The notes under the pieces were generated by a model, which saw nothing but the letters and a program-made list of their open reading frames with translations, ran no database searches and was not told where the DNA came from. From Cotesia glomerata (lineage: Eukaryota; Arthropoda; Insecta; Hymenoptera; Braconidae), in assembly GCF_020080835.1 (NCBI RefSeq), contig NC_058162.1, forward strand, positions 22,698,144 to 22,762,143: 64,000 nucleotides of DNA. Reading direction: 5' to 3'. The position numbers and the translations under genes are program-made. Every line of letters begins with the position of its first letter. Position 1 is the stretch's first letter. Shown one piece after another: positions 35,001-47,159 of this stretch.

Positions 35001-35400
35001 GCCCCCGCATGGAAAAATATATATGCGAAAAATATATGCAAATATATATTTTCACATATATTTTTTTTGCGCTAAATATATGTCCGCATATATGTTCACA
35101 TATATGTGCGCATATAAATGTCTAGAGATACACAGAAAAAAATTTAACTTGAATTAAGAAAATAATTTTGAAAAATTTAACTTTCTTGATTTGAGTAAAA
35201 AAATTTTCAAACTCAGAAATTTTTTTTTCAGTGTATGCTTACATATATGTCTACATATATGTAAGCATGTATATCTGCATATATGTCAGCATCTATGTGA
35301 AAAATATATGTTGACATATTTTTTTTTTGCGTAAATATATGCGGCATATATATTATATATGCGACATATATTTTTGACATATATATTTCTCCATGTGGGC
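35001..35400. mobile_element. Nested (ATATATG)-rich inverted-repeat element
   Basis: Left end CCCGCATGGAAAAATATAT, right end (reverse) CCCACATGGAGAAATATAT. Interior made of CATATATGT-like words. The mirror arm at 39610-39625 has the uninterrupted text ATCGTTGGGCCAAGACTGG (reverse), proving an insertion, probably with a CC duplication. Confidence 0.85.
35133..35233. mobile_element. Small CACAG element nested at the third level
   Basis: Ends CACAGAAAAAAATTTAACTT and TTTTTTTTCAGTG, flanked by TA on both sides. It lies inside the 35001-35400 element, which lies inside the giant element. About 101 bases. Confidence 0.88.
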
Positions 35401-35639
35401 CAAGACTGGGCGAGCATCGGATGGTAACACCCAGCCGATATAGGCGACTGAGCGTCGGCCGAACATAGTAACCAAGCATTGGCCGAGCATCGGCCAAGCA
35501 TAGGCAAAAAAATCAAATTTTAGGTAAAATAATTAAAAAATTTTTTTTTTCGTTGTTTATTTTTGAATTATTATTATTCTGAGGTGATGGACTACTGGTC
35601 AATAGAAATTAATTCTGAAAAAATCCGGATGTGAAGGGA

Positions 35640-35712
35640 TTTGAACCTGGTCCGTCTGCGTGGAAGTCTCAAGCGGTGTCACGGGCGCTGCTAACCGATC
35701 TGAGTGTAGTGT
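35640..35712 (-). tRNA. tRNA-like Pol III module, left arm of giant element
   Basis: Minus strand: GGTTAGCAGCGCCCG (weak A-box region), B box GTTCAAATC (fits GWTCRANNC), then a TTTTTT run at about 35618-35623. The mirror copy is at 39387-39465. It resembles the head of a tRNA-derived SINE rather than a tRNA gene. Confidence 0.45.
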
Positions 35713-36649
35713 TCTTAGTTTAATCATTTCAATGTTCAACAATCAATTTTTCTCAGTATAATTGAGTTAACTTGATTGTTGTTACGAATTTTTCTATTTA
35801 TTTCATAATTGAACAATTTCTGAATTTTAATAATAAAAAATAACTTCCCAGTTTTTTAAAACTTCATTTTTTAAGCAAGAAATTCAAAATTAATTAAAAA
35901 TAAATGATTTATTAGTAAATAAATATATATATTTATATTTGTATATTTTTATTTATATTCATAAATCTATTTGTAAGTAAATAAATCATTTATTAAAAAT
36001 CATTAGTTTCTTGCTAAAATATTTTTTTTTTCAATACTAAAAGAAATAGTTTTAACTGATTGGGTAATGTAAAAATTTATCGAAAAAGTCTTCCAAAAAA
36101 ATATTCATTAATTTATTAAATCTGTTTTAGTGAAAACAAATGTTGATTTAATCTTAATAGAGCTTGTTGAATAATAACAATATTAAAAACTAAAAAATGA
36201 TCAATATAATATTTATAAAAAAAAACATTGTTAATAATTTGAATTGGTGTTTTCTCCTAAAAAAATCTTGTAAGATATTTTTTAAAAATTGATTTACTAA
36301 TTTTTAGTCCATATTAGTTTATAATTTGGTCAAACGTTAAATTAAAACAATAATACAACATAGTAATGACTAACACCTATTAATTGTTTTCAAGTGTAAT
36401 AAAAAATTAGCCAGAGCATCGGCCAAGCAATGGCTGATAATCAAATCACATACCATTATATTATAATAAATATCGTGCGGTAGCCGATGGCTTACCTAGA
36501 CTAGGCCAGTACAAATCGCCAATGCTTGGCCAAACATTACAGCCAATGGCTTACCGAGGCTAGGCCGATACAAAACGCCGATACTTGGCCGAGCATTAGT
36601 AGTCGTGCCTTGGCCAATGAACGGAAATTGTTGAGCATCGACAACTTCG

Positions 36650-37390
36650 TATGGGAATAGCAATAAGATGTTAAATTTTTAAAGTCTGTGAGCTGCTAAT
36701 CACATTGTCTCACGTGTGCTTTGTTATTAAAAATTATTGGTCTTCTTAAATGTTAATTAAATTACGTTGTTTATTAAGTGATAAGAAATTAAAAAAAAAT
36801 TGTACACATACAATGGATCAGTCTAGTCTTATTAAAGTATTATTTTTTTGACGTAGTATTTATTACAAGAGTTTTGCCATGAGGATGTTAACCCTAAAAT
36901 TAATGCTTTTATTGATATTTTTATCTCTTTCTGTATAAATAATTTTTGTCAAGTACGTCTTATGTAATTGTTTATAATTTTATTCTTACAGTATGCCCGA
37001 AGAAGTTGGAAATAAAGCCAACGAAACGTTGCATTTTTTTTAAATTTAACATCTTATTGCTATTGTCCACGTTCCCAAGATTTGTTGTCTAATATTTTAT
37101 ATTTTATGTTGTTTTTAATAATTTTACACGTTTTTTGGTCTTTTTAAATGCTTTCAACAGCTATTTCAACAATTTTCGACTTTGTGTAATTTTCAATATT
37201 TTATTGCCATTTTTCGAAGCCTTCAATAGTTTTTTGCTGTTTTCCGATATTCCATTGCAAATTCATATCAATACCAAGTGGGTTATTTTAACACATATCA
37301 AGTTTATTCTGAAAAGGGACAGTTTGCTTACGACGTTAAATATTAAACACACTTCATGTGTGTTAAAACAATACTCCATACAAAGTTGCC
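36650..37390. other. Centre of the giant element: unique segment plus T-rich repeat piece
   Basis: 36660-37070 is bordered by mirror text (GGGAATAGCAATAAGATG at the left, CATCTTATTGCTATTG at the right). 37085-37260 is a fragment of the T-rich repeat seen at 39707-40900 and 47160-48950. A hammerhead-like motif sits at 36996-37030. No coding region. Confidence 0.55.
36996..37030 (+). ncRNA. Hammerhead-ribozyme-like motif (decayed)
   Basis: Reads CCGAAGA, a possible stem II (GTTGG paired with CCAAC around an AAATAAAG loop), then GAAAC. A hammerhead core is CUGANGA - stem II - GAAA, so one core base (the U) is C here. Such motifs occur in Penelope-like elements and retrozymes. No convincing stem III and cleavage site could be assigned by eye, so it is probably inactive or a chance match. 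Confidence 0.3.
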
Positions 37391-37634
37391 GATGCTCAAC
37401 AATTTCCGTTCATTGGCCAAGGCACGGCTACTAATGCTCAGCCAAGTATCGGCGTTTTGTATCGGCCTAGCCTCGGTACATCATCGGCTTTTATGTTTGA
37501 CCAAGCATTGGCGATTTGTACTGGCCTAGTCTAGGTAAGCCATCGGCTACCGCACGATATTTATTATAATATAATGGTATGTGATTTGATTATTTATCAG
37601 CCATTGCTTGGCCGATGCTCTGGCTAATTCTTTA

Positions 37635-38688
37635 TCCGAACAAAAACAGTTTCACTGTAAAAAAGTCGCGCCAAGTCCACGTTCATAAGACTATTAAGAA
37701 AAAAAAATTTTTTTTTTCTTTACAAAAAGATACAAAATAAAAAAATTAAAAAATCCAAGTAACCGATATGATTGTTTATGAATTTCGAAAATTAAAAAAA
37801 ATTTTATTGTAAATTTAAAAATTAAAAAAAAAATTTTAGAACGTATTTAGTGTGCGTGGTTGCAAAATATTTTACTTTTAATGAAATTCGTAAAATCTAT
37901 TTACTAAGACTTTAAGAAAATTGAAATACACAATGACGCACACCAAGTACGTTCTAAAATTTTTTTTTTAATTTTTAAATTTACAATAAAATTTTTTTTA
38001 ATTTCCGAAAATCAAAAACAATCATATCGGTTATTTGGATTTTTAATTTTTATTTTGTATCTTTTGTAAAGAAAAAAAAAAATTTTTTTTCCTAATAGTC
38101 TTATGAACGTGGACTTACCCGACTTTACAGTGAAACTGTTTTTGTTCGGATTTTAGTATTTTTTGTAATTATAATGAAAATTTACAATTGGTACCAAGTT
38201 AAATCTCGTGTTGACTGCATTTTTTACTGCAAACTATCCCCTTGAAGCTACAGTTTATGTAGATGTAATTCCAGTGCACCCTGGCGGCCGTAAATGTAAG
38301 CTGTGAATTACTTTTTTTAACTGTAGTTGCTTATCGATAGGAGGATTACTACACATTTTTATTTTATCTAGTCTGTGGCGCTGACCTTTCTCCATAAAAA
38401 AAAAGTCAGGATCGAAATTTGTGAGCGAGCTATAGTATGTGTTGATAAAATTTAATAATTTCAAGTAAATAAATTGTTATAAGTGAATATAATTAATTAA
38501 TACGGTGAAGTAAATTATGAATTACTTTTATGATAAACAAATTGGGTAAAAAAAGTACCGTAGAATTAAATAAAATTTCGCAGCCTCAAAAAACCGTTCT
38601 GCTTACAGTAAACATAGTCGGTAGTCTGGCGCTCCGTTTACAACGGATTTGAACGGAACTTGGCACCAGATTCTACCGGATCTGTGAA
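37635..38688 (+). mobile_element. Composite palindrome-hairpin element, copy 2
   Basis: Inserted in the right arm of the giant element: the mirror arm text (reverse) GGCTAATTTTTTATTACAC is split between A and T here. Palindromic part 37635-38150 with TCCGAACAAAAACAG ends. The body has ACTATCCCCTTGAAGCTACA. The other end is AACGGAACTTGGCACCAG plus a hairpin around CAGATTCTACCGGATCTG. Confidence 0.88.
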
Positions 38689-39386
38689 TTACACTTGAAA
38701 ACAATTAATACGTATTAGTAATTACTATATTGTATTATTGTTTTCAATTTTTTTTAATTTAACGATTGACCAAATTGTTAACTAATATGTACTAAAAATT
38801 AGTAAATCAATTTTTAAAAAATATCTTACGAGATTTTTTTAGGAGAAAACACCAATTCAAATTATTAACAATGTTTTTTTTTTTATAAATATTATATTGA
38901 TCATTTTTTAGTTTTTAATATTGTTATTATTCAACAAGCTCTATTAGGATTGAATCAACATTTGTTTTCACTAAAACAGATTTAATAAATTAATGAATAT
39001 TTTTTTGGAAGACTTTTTCGATAAATTTTTACATTACCCAATCAGTTAAAACTATTTCTTTTAGTGTTAAAAAAAAAAATATTTTAGCAAGAAACTAATG
39101 ATTTTTAATAAATGATTTATTTATTTATAAATAGATTTATGAATATAAATAAAAATATACAAATATAAATATATAGATTTATTTACTAATAAATCATTTA
39201 TTTTTAATTAATTTTGAACTTCTTGCTTAAAAAATGAAGTTTTAAAAAACTGGGAAGTTATTTTTTATTATTAAAATTCAGAAATTGTTCAATTATGAAA
39301 TAAATAGAAAAATTCGTAACAACAATCAAGTTAACTCAATTATACTGAGAAAAATTGATTGTTGAACATTGAAATGATTAAACTAA

Positions 39387-39465
39387 GAACACTCCATTCA
39401 GATCAGTTAGCAGCGCCCGTGACACCGCTCGAGACTTTCACGCAGAAGGATCAGGTTCAAATCTC
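39387..39465 (+). tRNA. tRNA-like Pol III module, right arm of giant element
   Basis: Mirror copy of 35640-35712: CAGTTAGCAGCGCCCG, then B box GTTCAAATC, then a TTTTTTTTT run at about 39474-39483. Both arm copies keep the B box and the T-run. Confidence 0.45.
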
Positions 39466-39706
39466 TCCAACAAATTTTTTTTTATTATTTTACCTAAAAT
39501 TTGATTTTTTGCCTATGATTGGCCGATGCTCGGCCAATGCTTGATTACTATGTTCGGCCGACGCTCAGTCGCCTATATCGGCTGGGTGTTACCATCCGAT
39601 ACTCGCCCAGTCTTGGCCCAACGATATTTCACGATACTTGGCCGATACTTGATGATCGGTTACCAGTCTTGGCCCAGATCGGGCCGATCTTCATTTTTTG
39701 TATGGG

Positions 39707-40900
39707 ACACTTAGTTTTTAGAGGGTTTTAATAGGTTTTTAATAGGTTTTTGAAGTTTATCACTTTTTTTGTCGTTTTCTATATATTTGTTTAGAATATT
39801 TTGATGTTTTCCACAATTATTTGGCGTTTTTTTGATAAATCTTATAGTTTTTGCGCGGATTTTTACATTTTCTTTACCTTTTTCAATATTTTCACAGTTT
39901 TTTTATGTCTTTTATACTTGATTGATGATTTTCTTAGTTTTTTGCAGTTTTTCCAAAACTTCTGGTCATTTTTCAAAAGTTTCTCATGACTATTTGCGGT
40001 TTTTTTTGCCATCTTATTCATAGTTTTTTTTTTTTTTGTAGATTTTCACATTTTTTTCCACATCTTTGTCATTTTTCGATGCTTCTTATAGTTTTTCGAC
40101 AATTTCCTCAGTTTTTTGCTATTTTCCATATTTTTTGGCCTTTCATCGAAGTTTTCAACAGCCACTTGCCGTTTTTGATAGTTTTTCAAAGCTTCAAGGC
40201 GGGTTTTCGAAGTTTCTAAAAACTTATCGCCGTCTTTTGATATCTATCCAAGTTTGTTTCATTTTTCCAAATTTCTTTCAAGTTTTCCAACGTTTTCTAT
40301 ACACTTATTTAGAATATTTTGATGTTCTCTATAAGTATCCGGTGTTTTTTAATAAATTCTATACTTTTTGCGCAAATTATCATATTTTCTTTGCCATTCA
40401 CTATGACTTTGCAGTTTTTTTCAATGTTCCATAGTTCATTGACGATTTCCTCAGTTTTTTGCTGTTTTCTAAAATTTTTGGCAACTTCTCAAAGTTTTTT
40501 GATGACTATTTGCAGTATTTTGTTTATTATTTCATTCACAGTTTTTTTTTGTAGATTTTTACATTTTTTTCCATGTCTTTGCCATTTTTTGATGCTTTAC
40601 ATAGTTTTTCGACAATTTCCACACTTTTTTTGCTATTTTCTACATTTTTCGATCTTTTATCGAAGTTTTCAACAGCCATTTGCTGTTTTAGAAGTCTTCC
40701 ATAATTTATTGACGATTTCTACAGCTTTTTTTTGTCATTTTCGATCATTTTTCAAAGGTTTAAGACGGATTTTCAAAGTTTCTGATAGTTTTTCACTGTC
40801 TTTTGATATTTTTTACAGTTCGTTTAACTTTTCCAAATTTCTTCAAAATTTTCCAACGTAAATTTTCCAACGTTTTCCATTGCATTATACTATAATTTAT
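39707..40900. repeat. T-rich degenerate tandem repeat
   Basis: Almost all text consists of variants of TTTTTCGATGTTTTTCATAG and TTTTTTGCTATTTTC. A higher-order unit of about 518 bases is visible: GAATATTTTGATGTT at 39796 and again at 40314, and TTTATCGAAGTTTTCAACAGCCA-like text in both halves. The Phe-rich open frames across it are a by-product of T-richness. Confidence 0.8.
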
Positions 40901-42454
40901 TAACATTCCCAATAGATTTATTTTTACAGTGTTAAAAATATTTAATCCCTTTTAGAGTGTTTGTATGTCCGAAAAATATAAACTACCGTCATCAATTACT
41001 CCCACAAAAAAGATACCATAAAATAAATAGCTTTTACTAAATATACCGTCGAATTAATTTCGAATAAAAATATTTTATAATTACTTAACGATTTGATACT
41101 AAAAACAGAATCCATTTTTCACGATAATATTTCACTGACATTAAAAAATAATTTATTACCCGAATTACTTTAACGACTTATCTCTGATTTATTTATATTG
41201 CCTTTTTTCACCAAGAGTGAAAAATCCAACGTCAGTTTTACGTCGGGGATGCAACGTCACGTGCATACTATTTTACATTTACGAGAGTCGACAAATCGTA
41301 AATACGAATCAAGGATCAGTCCACTTTTTTTTTTCTATAAACCTTCAAGAACTATAAAATATTGTTGCGAAAAAGGTGAAAAGCTTTACAATTTTACATT
41401 TTTTTTTTTTCTATTAAATTCTTATTTTATTTAGCTTCTTCTGCTAGTTTTCTAGCAGCGTTTCTTTAGCGAACGACAACAACGAATGGCGGTTTTATCG
41501 TCACTCTAAAATGTCAAAGTAGTAAAATAAAAGGCGTGAAAGAAAATGAAAGAGACGTTGCCGTGAAAAAATATAAAACACCTATGAAATTCAAATGTTA
41601 CTTGTGACTTGAGATGAAAATAATATTTAAATAAAAGAAAGGGAAAAAATTAACCGAATACAAAAAAAAAAAAATAAAATAATATATCCTATGACGCGTG
41701 GTGTGAACACGATGAATATTCATTGCCGGACGTTCAGAAACGTCTCTGCCGGTTTATTAATCCCCCACTCCTCCACCAGCTATTTATACAGCGTTACATA
41801 CAGCTATTTATACCGCGTTTACATGGTAAAAAAAAATATAAAAAAAAAAAGAACAATTAATTACATCGACACTGGTAACTAGACAGGGAAAATAGAGTTT
41901 TCGTTGGAGCCCAAATCCCGTATCGTGTATCCCGGCGTGTTAGCTAGTCAATATATAATTTATAACGTGAAATATCGTTGGATGATTCTTTCCTTTGTGC
42001 TACGTACGTGCAATCGGCGTTATTTATGGCCGATAAACTATCGGATACTTGAGCACAGGTGGAATCTAATAACCGCGACTTGCTCTTCGAACAGTAACTG
42101 AATTAGTGGGAACTGATTCAAAAATTTGTTAGTAACTTTCTCGTTAACTGGCGACAGTTTCCCCAAACCGATAACACTATTTCGCCCGGAATTAATTTGG
42201 TTAATTATTACTCGTGCTTGATCCGTTAACATGGTCTTTTCGAGCTTGTAGATTATGTTCAGTAGAGCGCGTCAAAATTTGGTTGATTTTTCACTGGTTT
42301 GAGATTATTAGATATAAATGTTCAGAACCACTTTATACTGATGACAGGTTGATAATAATTTGATAATATTTATCAGAATGGAAATTATTAACAATAACAA
42401 AAACTCGTATATCCAGATTTAAACTTATGTTATAATTTTATTGGATATTACCAC
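40901..42454. other. Unique sequence, no gene supported
   Basis: 41200-42240 is less AT-rich. Short open frames of 60-80 codons exist, but none has a recognisable motif. Confidence 0.4.
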
Positions 42455-43331
42455 ACGAGCGCACTAAGAGAGTTTATAAAGTATAAATCGGCTGTTTTAT
42501 TCTTACTGGCAATATTTATTGAATATATGTATCCATCAATTTTATTTGCAATTATATGTATAGTTATCTCTATGAATATTATAACATGTGAACAGTTTTA
42601 GTTTAAAGTCAATAATATTTAGTCTTTAGTACAATTTTAACTTTTTTTTTGTCAGAGGTAATTTATTTGAATATTCCCGGTTGATGTTAAAAATCTTACT
42701 AGATGGCGACTATCAAGATATTCTAAATTATTTAGACACAAGTGCAGGCAATAACTTTGTATTTCACTAAATTCTATGTATTTAATTAACTAAATGTTTT
42801 TAATTGTTAATTTTCATTTCAATAAAAAAGAAAAATTAACTTTGTGCTTGAAAAAGCAAAAGCTCAAACTTATAAAATAAAAAAAGTTACAATGTTTTTT
42901 GTCTCTTCTAAAGTGTTTCATTTTTCAATATACGAGGTTCTCATAGTGACCCGTCGATTTCTTATCTACTTTTTTCATGAAAACTTACATTAGTTTTTTT
43001 TTTGAATAGTTTTCTTACTAAATATTATTAAATTAATGCACTAAACACCCAAAAATCATCAATTTAGCTTTGTAATGCTCAAATTCTAGGTTAATAACCT
43101 TCAAAATGATTTCTCGCTTGCCATTGGTTCATCAAATGACGTTATCAACTCATCAACTAACGCCATTGGTTAATAACATCATTTTAACAGAGAATTTGCC
43201 TCTAGCGCTACTAGCGCGGGGAATTTGAATTCAAATTAAAATTTCTGCGGAAAAAATCGCTGAAGCTAATTCCTTCTCGCTAACGCGACTTCAGTCTTGT
43301 TGAAGTGAATTCTGCCTCGCTAAAGAGTATA
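42455..43331 (+). repeat. Family B array 3, left part
   Basis: One unit with CACTAGATGGCGACT-like text through GCGCTACTAGCGCGGGG and CTTCTCGCTAACGCGACTTC. Interrupted at 43332. It continues after 45154. Confidence 0.85.
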
Positions 43332-45154
43332 GGGGAGGGTGGGGCAAGACAGCCCACCTGGGGCAAAAAGGCCCACCTCAAAAATTGACAAAAAATTTAT
43401 TTTTCTAATTTTCTTTTAATCAACACAAATTCGGGTTATTGATGCATTTTTAGCCCTACGCGTGAAAACAAAGGCAAAATGAGCCACTAAAAAGTTCTAA
43501 AAAAGAAGTTATCTTATAATTTCATAACCTAATCATGATTAATAAAGTAAAAATCATATTTTTCAGCTGATTTTATAGATTTACGGCAAAATAGACCATT
43601 CGAAAAAATTGTAAATAACAATAACAAATTTTTTATTTAATAGAAAAATAACAATTATTAAGAAAAGTCATATCATTAATTTACAACTCGTAATGAATTC
43701 AAATGATTTGTTACATTAACCAACAGGATAATTATTATTATATATGGGTCATTCCATGTCAAATCGACCCATAGTTGGAATCGACCCCTTTCGATTTGGA
43801 CAAATTTTGGTCAGAAGTTTTTTTTTTTATCATATAACGAAGTTCTGTCAAAGGAAAAAAAATAAAAAATTTTTTTTCAAAAGATATGCAAATTCAAAAT
43901 TTCGCGATTTTTGCAGTTTTTCAATTTTGTTTTTGTAATATCTCGAACGTTAGTATAGATACAGCAATGGTCTTTCGTTTATTTGAAAGGGTACATTTGG
44001 AGTTATTGAAAAAAAAATATTTTGGGAAAAAATTTTTAAAAATGCCAAATTTTTCAAATTTTGAATTTTTGAAAATCGTAAAAAATGACGGTTGACAATA
44101 AATTTTTGACTCAAATTTTTTTGTATTCTACCTTGTACCAATCTTAAAACATCCTGAAATTTTTGGAACTGTATTTTTTGTTTTTTCAAAAATATGAATT
44201 TTTAAAATTTGTTAAAAAAAAAAATTTTTCCTCAAAAATTTTTTTTTTAATTTTTATCTTAATTGAGTTTGGTAAATCGCGTAATTTTGATATTTTGAAC
44301 AGTTGAAATTTCATTTAGTGGCATAATAGTGAGAAAAAACATTAAAAAAAATTTTTTTTTTTAACAAATTTCAAAAATTCATATTTTTGAAAAAACAAAA
44401 AACTCAGTTCCAAAAATTTCAGGATCTTTTAAGATTGGTACAAGGTAGTACATAAAAAAAATTGAGCAAAAAGTTTATTGTCGACCGTCATTTTTGACGA
44501 TTTTCAAAAATTTAAAATTTGGCATTTTCCAAAATTTTTCCAAAATATTTTTTTTTCAATAGCTCCAAATGTCCCCTTTCAAATAAACGAAAAACCATTC
44601 CTGTATCTATACTAGCGTTCGATATATTACAAAAACAAAATTGAAAAACTGGAAAAATTGCGAAATTTTGAGTTTGTATATCTTTTGAAAAAAATTTTTT
44701 TATTTTTTTTCTTTTGGCAGAACTTCGTTATATGATAAAAGAAAACTTCTGACCAAAATTCGTTCAAATCGAAAGGGGTCGATCCCAACTATTGGTCGAT
44801 TTGACATGGAATGACCCAATGAACTTTAGACACACACAATTTTTTTTCTGTAAAAGTAGGGGAACGATTGCAGTATGATGTAAACAATAGTTTTTCTGAG
44901 TAATTTAAAAGTGAATGCAGTTGTCCAGGAGAGAAATACAAATATTTTTGAAGTGAGAAACAACTTTGCCTAAAAAAAAAAAAAAATTTTTTTTTTATCA
45001 TTTTTTAGAGGTGGGCCAAAAAAATTTTTTTTTGAAACTTTGGAAAAATTCCGGTGAATTGAGTCGAAGTTAGACGAGAGTAAATCCACTTGATAGTAGA
45101 AAGCCACAAAAAATAAAAACCGGCTTAGGTGGGCCGTCTTGCCCCACCCTCCCC
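43332..45154. mobile_element. TIR element (GGGGAGGGTGGGGCAAGAC ends), TA target
   Basis: Ends GGGGAGGGTGGGGCAAGAC and the reverse complement, followed inwards by CCCACCT/AGGTGGGCC. TA flanks both ends (43330-43331, 45155-45156). The reverse family B copy at 53940-54080 gives the unfilled site (GAGTATGTTCTCG). 1823 bases, containing another palindromic element. No transposase frame. Confidence 0.88.
43745..44818. mobile_element. Nested palindrome with TGGGTCATTCCATGTC ends
   Basis: Left end TGGGTCATTCCATGTCAAAT, right end its reverse complement. The arms mirror through CGACCCCTTTCGATTTG and the region GCAAATTCAAAATTTCGCG to a centre near 44280. 1074 bases, arms about 530 bases each. Similar ends are, from memory, widespread in arthropod genomes. 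Not checked. Confidence 0.9.
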
Positions 45155-45400
45155 TATTCCCGAATAAGTAAATCGGAACACTTCAAAGATTCTAAGTCAT
45201 AATAAATACAAGTTGCGTTGTATACAGAAAATTTTATTATACTATAAAATTTTCAAGTTATATCAAGCAAGAGTACGTCGAAAAGGTAAAAACATTTTTT
45301 TCCATTTCTATGTGTAATATATTCCATAAAAATTCAAAGGTTTGTTTAATAGTCAATCAAATTTGTGTACCAACATTGTATGGAACAAAATATCGATAAA
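45155..45400 (+). repeat. Family B array 3, right part
   Basis: Continues with CACTTCAAAGATTCTAAGTC and GTTGTATACAGAAAA, mirrored at 53960-54050. Confidence 0.75.
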
Positions 45401-47159
45401 AAAGTCAGTAACTTTTCTCTCTGATGTGAACTTTTTAATTCAGAGGGAATTTACCGGTTGACATTGTGTCATATTTTAAACTGACAAGTTCTCTTCACAC
45501 TTTCATTATTTTTCTGTCGTATCGAAGTATTATCCACAGAAACTGAGAGCTCTTGAGCTTTTAAAAGTACACTTTAATATTTTTTTGTCGCCTCTATCAT
45601 ACTTTTATAAAAAATTTTCAATGTACATCGAAAATAATAATCCAATTAAATATTTTATAAAAACAAATTAAAATATTTCGCATAACTAATAAGGGGATTT
45701 TAATAAAAGCACAGCTTTTTTTCTTTTTTTTTTTTTTTTTTTTCAAAGGCTATAATAAGACCTCTGAGAAATTTTATAAAAATTATAAGTGCGTCTTGTA
45801 TTTATTTCCATCTGAATTATTCAGTAAAAAGACTTAGTAAATTAATAATACACTTGAAAGGTTTTTTTCCCGGAGATTCGTATAATAAATATTTATTAAT
45901 AATTGAAAAAAGTCTGCGTTAATTAGTGATGAGAAAAAAATAAAACCCCGAGGATGTAGAAGAGTGAAGTAGAGTACGATCAGTAAAACGTTAAAAGCAA
46001 AACGACCTTGATGAAGTAAGGGAGAAAAGGCGAAAAAAAGAAATGCGAAACGTGATGAAGAGAAAAAGAGACAGAAACGGACGATGGAGATGTTGAGGGT
46101 GGTTTTACGTTTTAAAACTACTAGTATGGACAAGCAAAGAGTGAGTTTTTCAAAAACAAGAGCCGAGAGAATGAAGAAGGGAATATTGCTGTCGTATCCA
46201 CTCGCTCCGTCGGGCTTGAAATAACTAGAAACTATGGTGTAAAAAATTTACGCTTTCAGCTTTGGTTTTCACGCGCTACAGACTCCTCTACGCTCAACTT
46301 TCCGTGAGATCGTTGCGTTTTATTACTCATAGCAGCTCTTTGTGCTTATTTATTGAAAAATAATTAATAATATTGATTGAATTGCAGTTCCATATGAGAA
46401 TCTGCCGTTTTTTTTGGGCCTGACACTACCACTTGCGAGAAGACGCCTTCGGTGGTAGCCATCTAGCGGTGACTTTTAAGACTAAATTTTTTTTAGCCTT
46501 ACGGTTCATTAATGATCTGAATAGTCGGTCCTGAATGTATTTTTGAATTTCTTTAAGTATAAACTTCAACTGGCTTTGTATGGAAATTTATGTTAAAACG
46601 AATTAGGGCGGACAATATAAAAAATTTTGAATAATTTGTCTCCTCGAAATTAATTAGATTAATTATCATAGCTAATGGTTCCATAAAATAAATAGTAGGG
46701 GCGTAACATGATCGAGTGATTTGTCGCGCATTTCCATTGACCGCGAAATAGCCCATTATCGTAAAACAAACCCGGTCATTATCCAATATTGAGTGTGTAT
46801 GGTACTAATAAATGTAATCCGTAAATTGTCGACGGGAATTACAAGTATTTATTGTTAACTTGCAATATTTCCGAAACAACTGTTATATTAATTGAAACCA
46901 ACCGAACTTTTCGTAAAAAATATTTTATGCTTCGGATGTTAAATTTAGTGATTAAAATTTTAAAGTAAGAGTTATAATTAGTTTCGAGCTAAAGTTAACT
47001 TCAGTTATGATGAAGTTAAATTTATAGATGCGCTGGATACGCGGGAAAGTGGAAACTATCAATGGTTTGGAAACTAAAAAAGGTATGAAAAAATTAGTAT
47101 GGAAAATGTTGTAGTACAGTGAGAAACTTTGAAATGATTATGAGAAAATAAAAATCATA
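45401..47159. other. Unique sequence, no gene supported
   Basis: 45940-46480 is less AT-rich and purine-rich on the plus strand. No defensible reading frame or RNA gene. Confidence 0.4.

Larger units (their letters stand above)
34911..39706. mobile_element. Giant palindromic TIR element (4.8 kb) with nested insertions
   Basis: Left end CCCATACAAAAAATGGAGAT, right end (reverse) CCCATACAAAAAATGAAGAT. Arms mirror each other for over 1.5 kb: the Gly-cys-like DNA word GGCCGAGCATCGGCC series, a tRNA-like module, long AT-rich blocks around 35870-36420 mirrored at 38700-39300, and TTGGCCAATGAACGG mirrored at 37413. Insertions: 35001-35400 in the left arm, 37635-38688 in the right arm, and a separate centre 36650-37390. 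Removing the insertions restores symmetry. No transposase frame is visible, so it is either non-autonomous or mobilised by an unrelated enzyme. Confidence 0.88.

Noticed and set aside
39801..40861. Phe/Ser-rich membrane-like proteins (also 47290-47568 and 48675-48926)
   Set aside because: They follow from T-rich degenerate repeats, overlap in several frames, and show no conserved start or motif.
43744..44189. Overlapping small frames on both strands
   Set aside because: They lie in the arms of a long palindrome and mirror each other.
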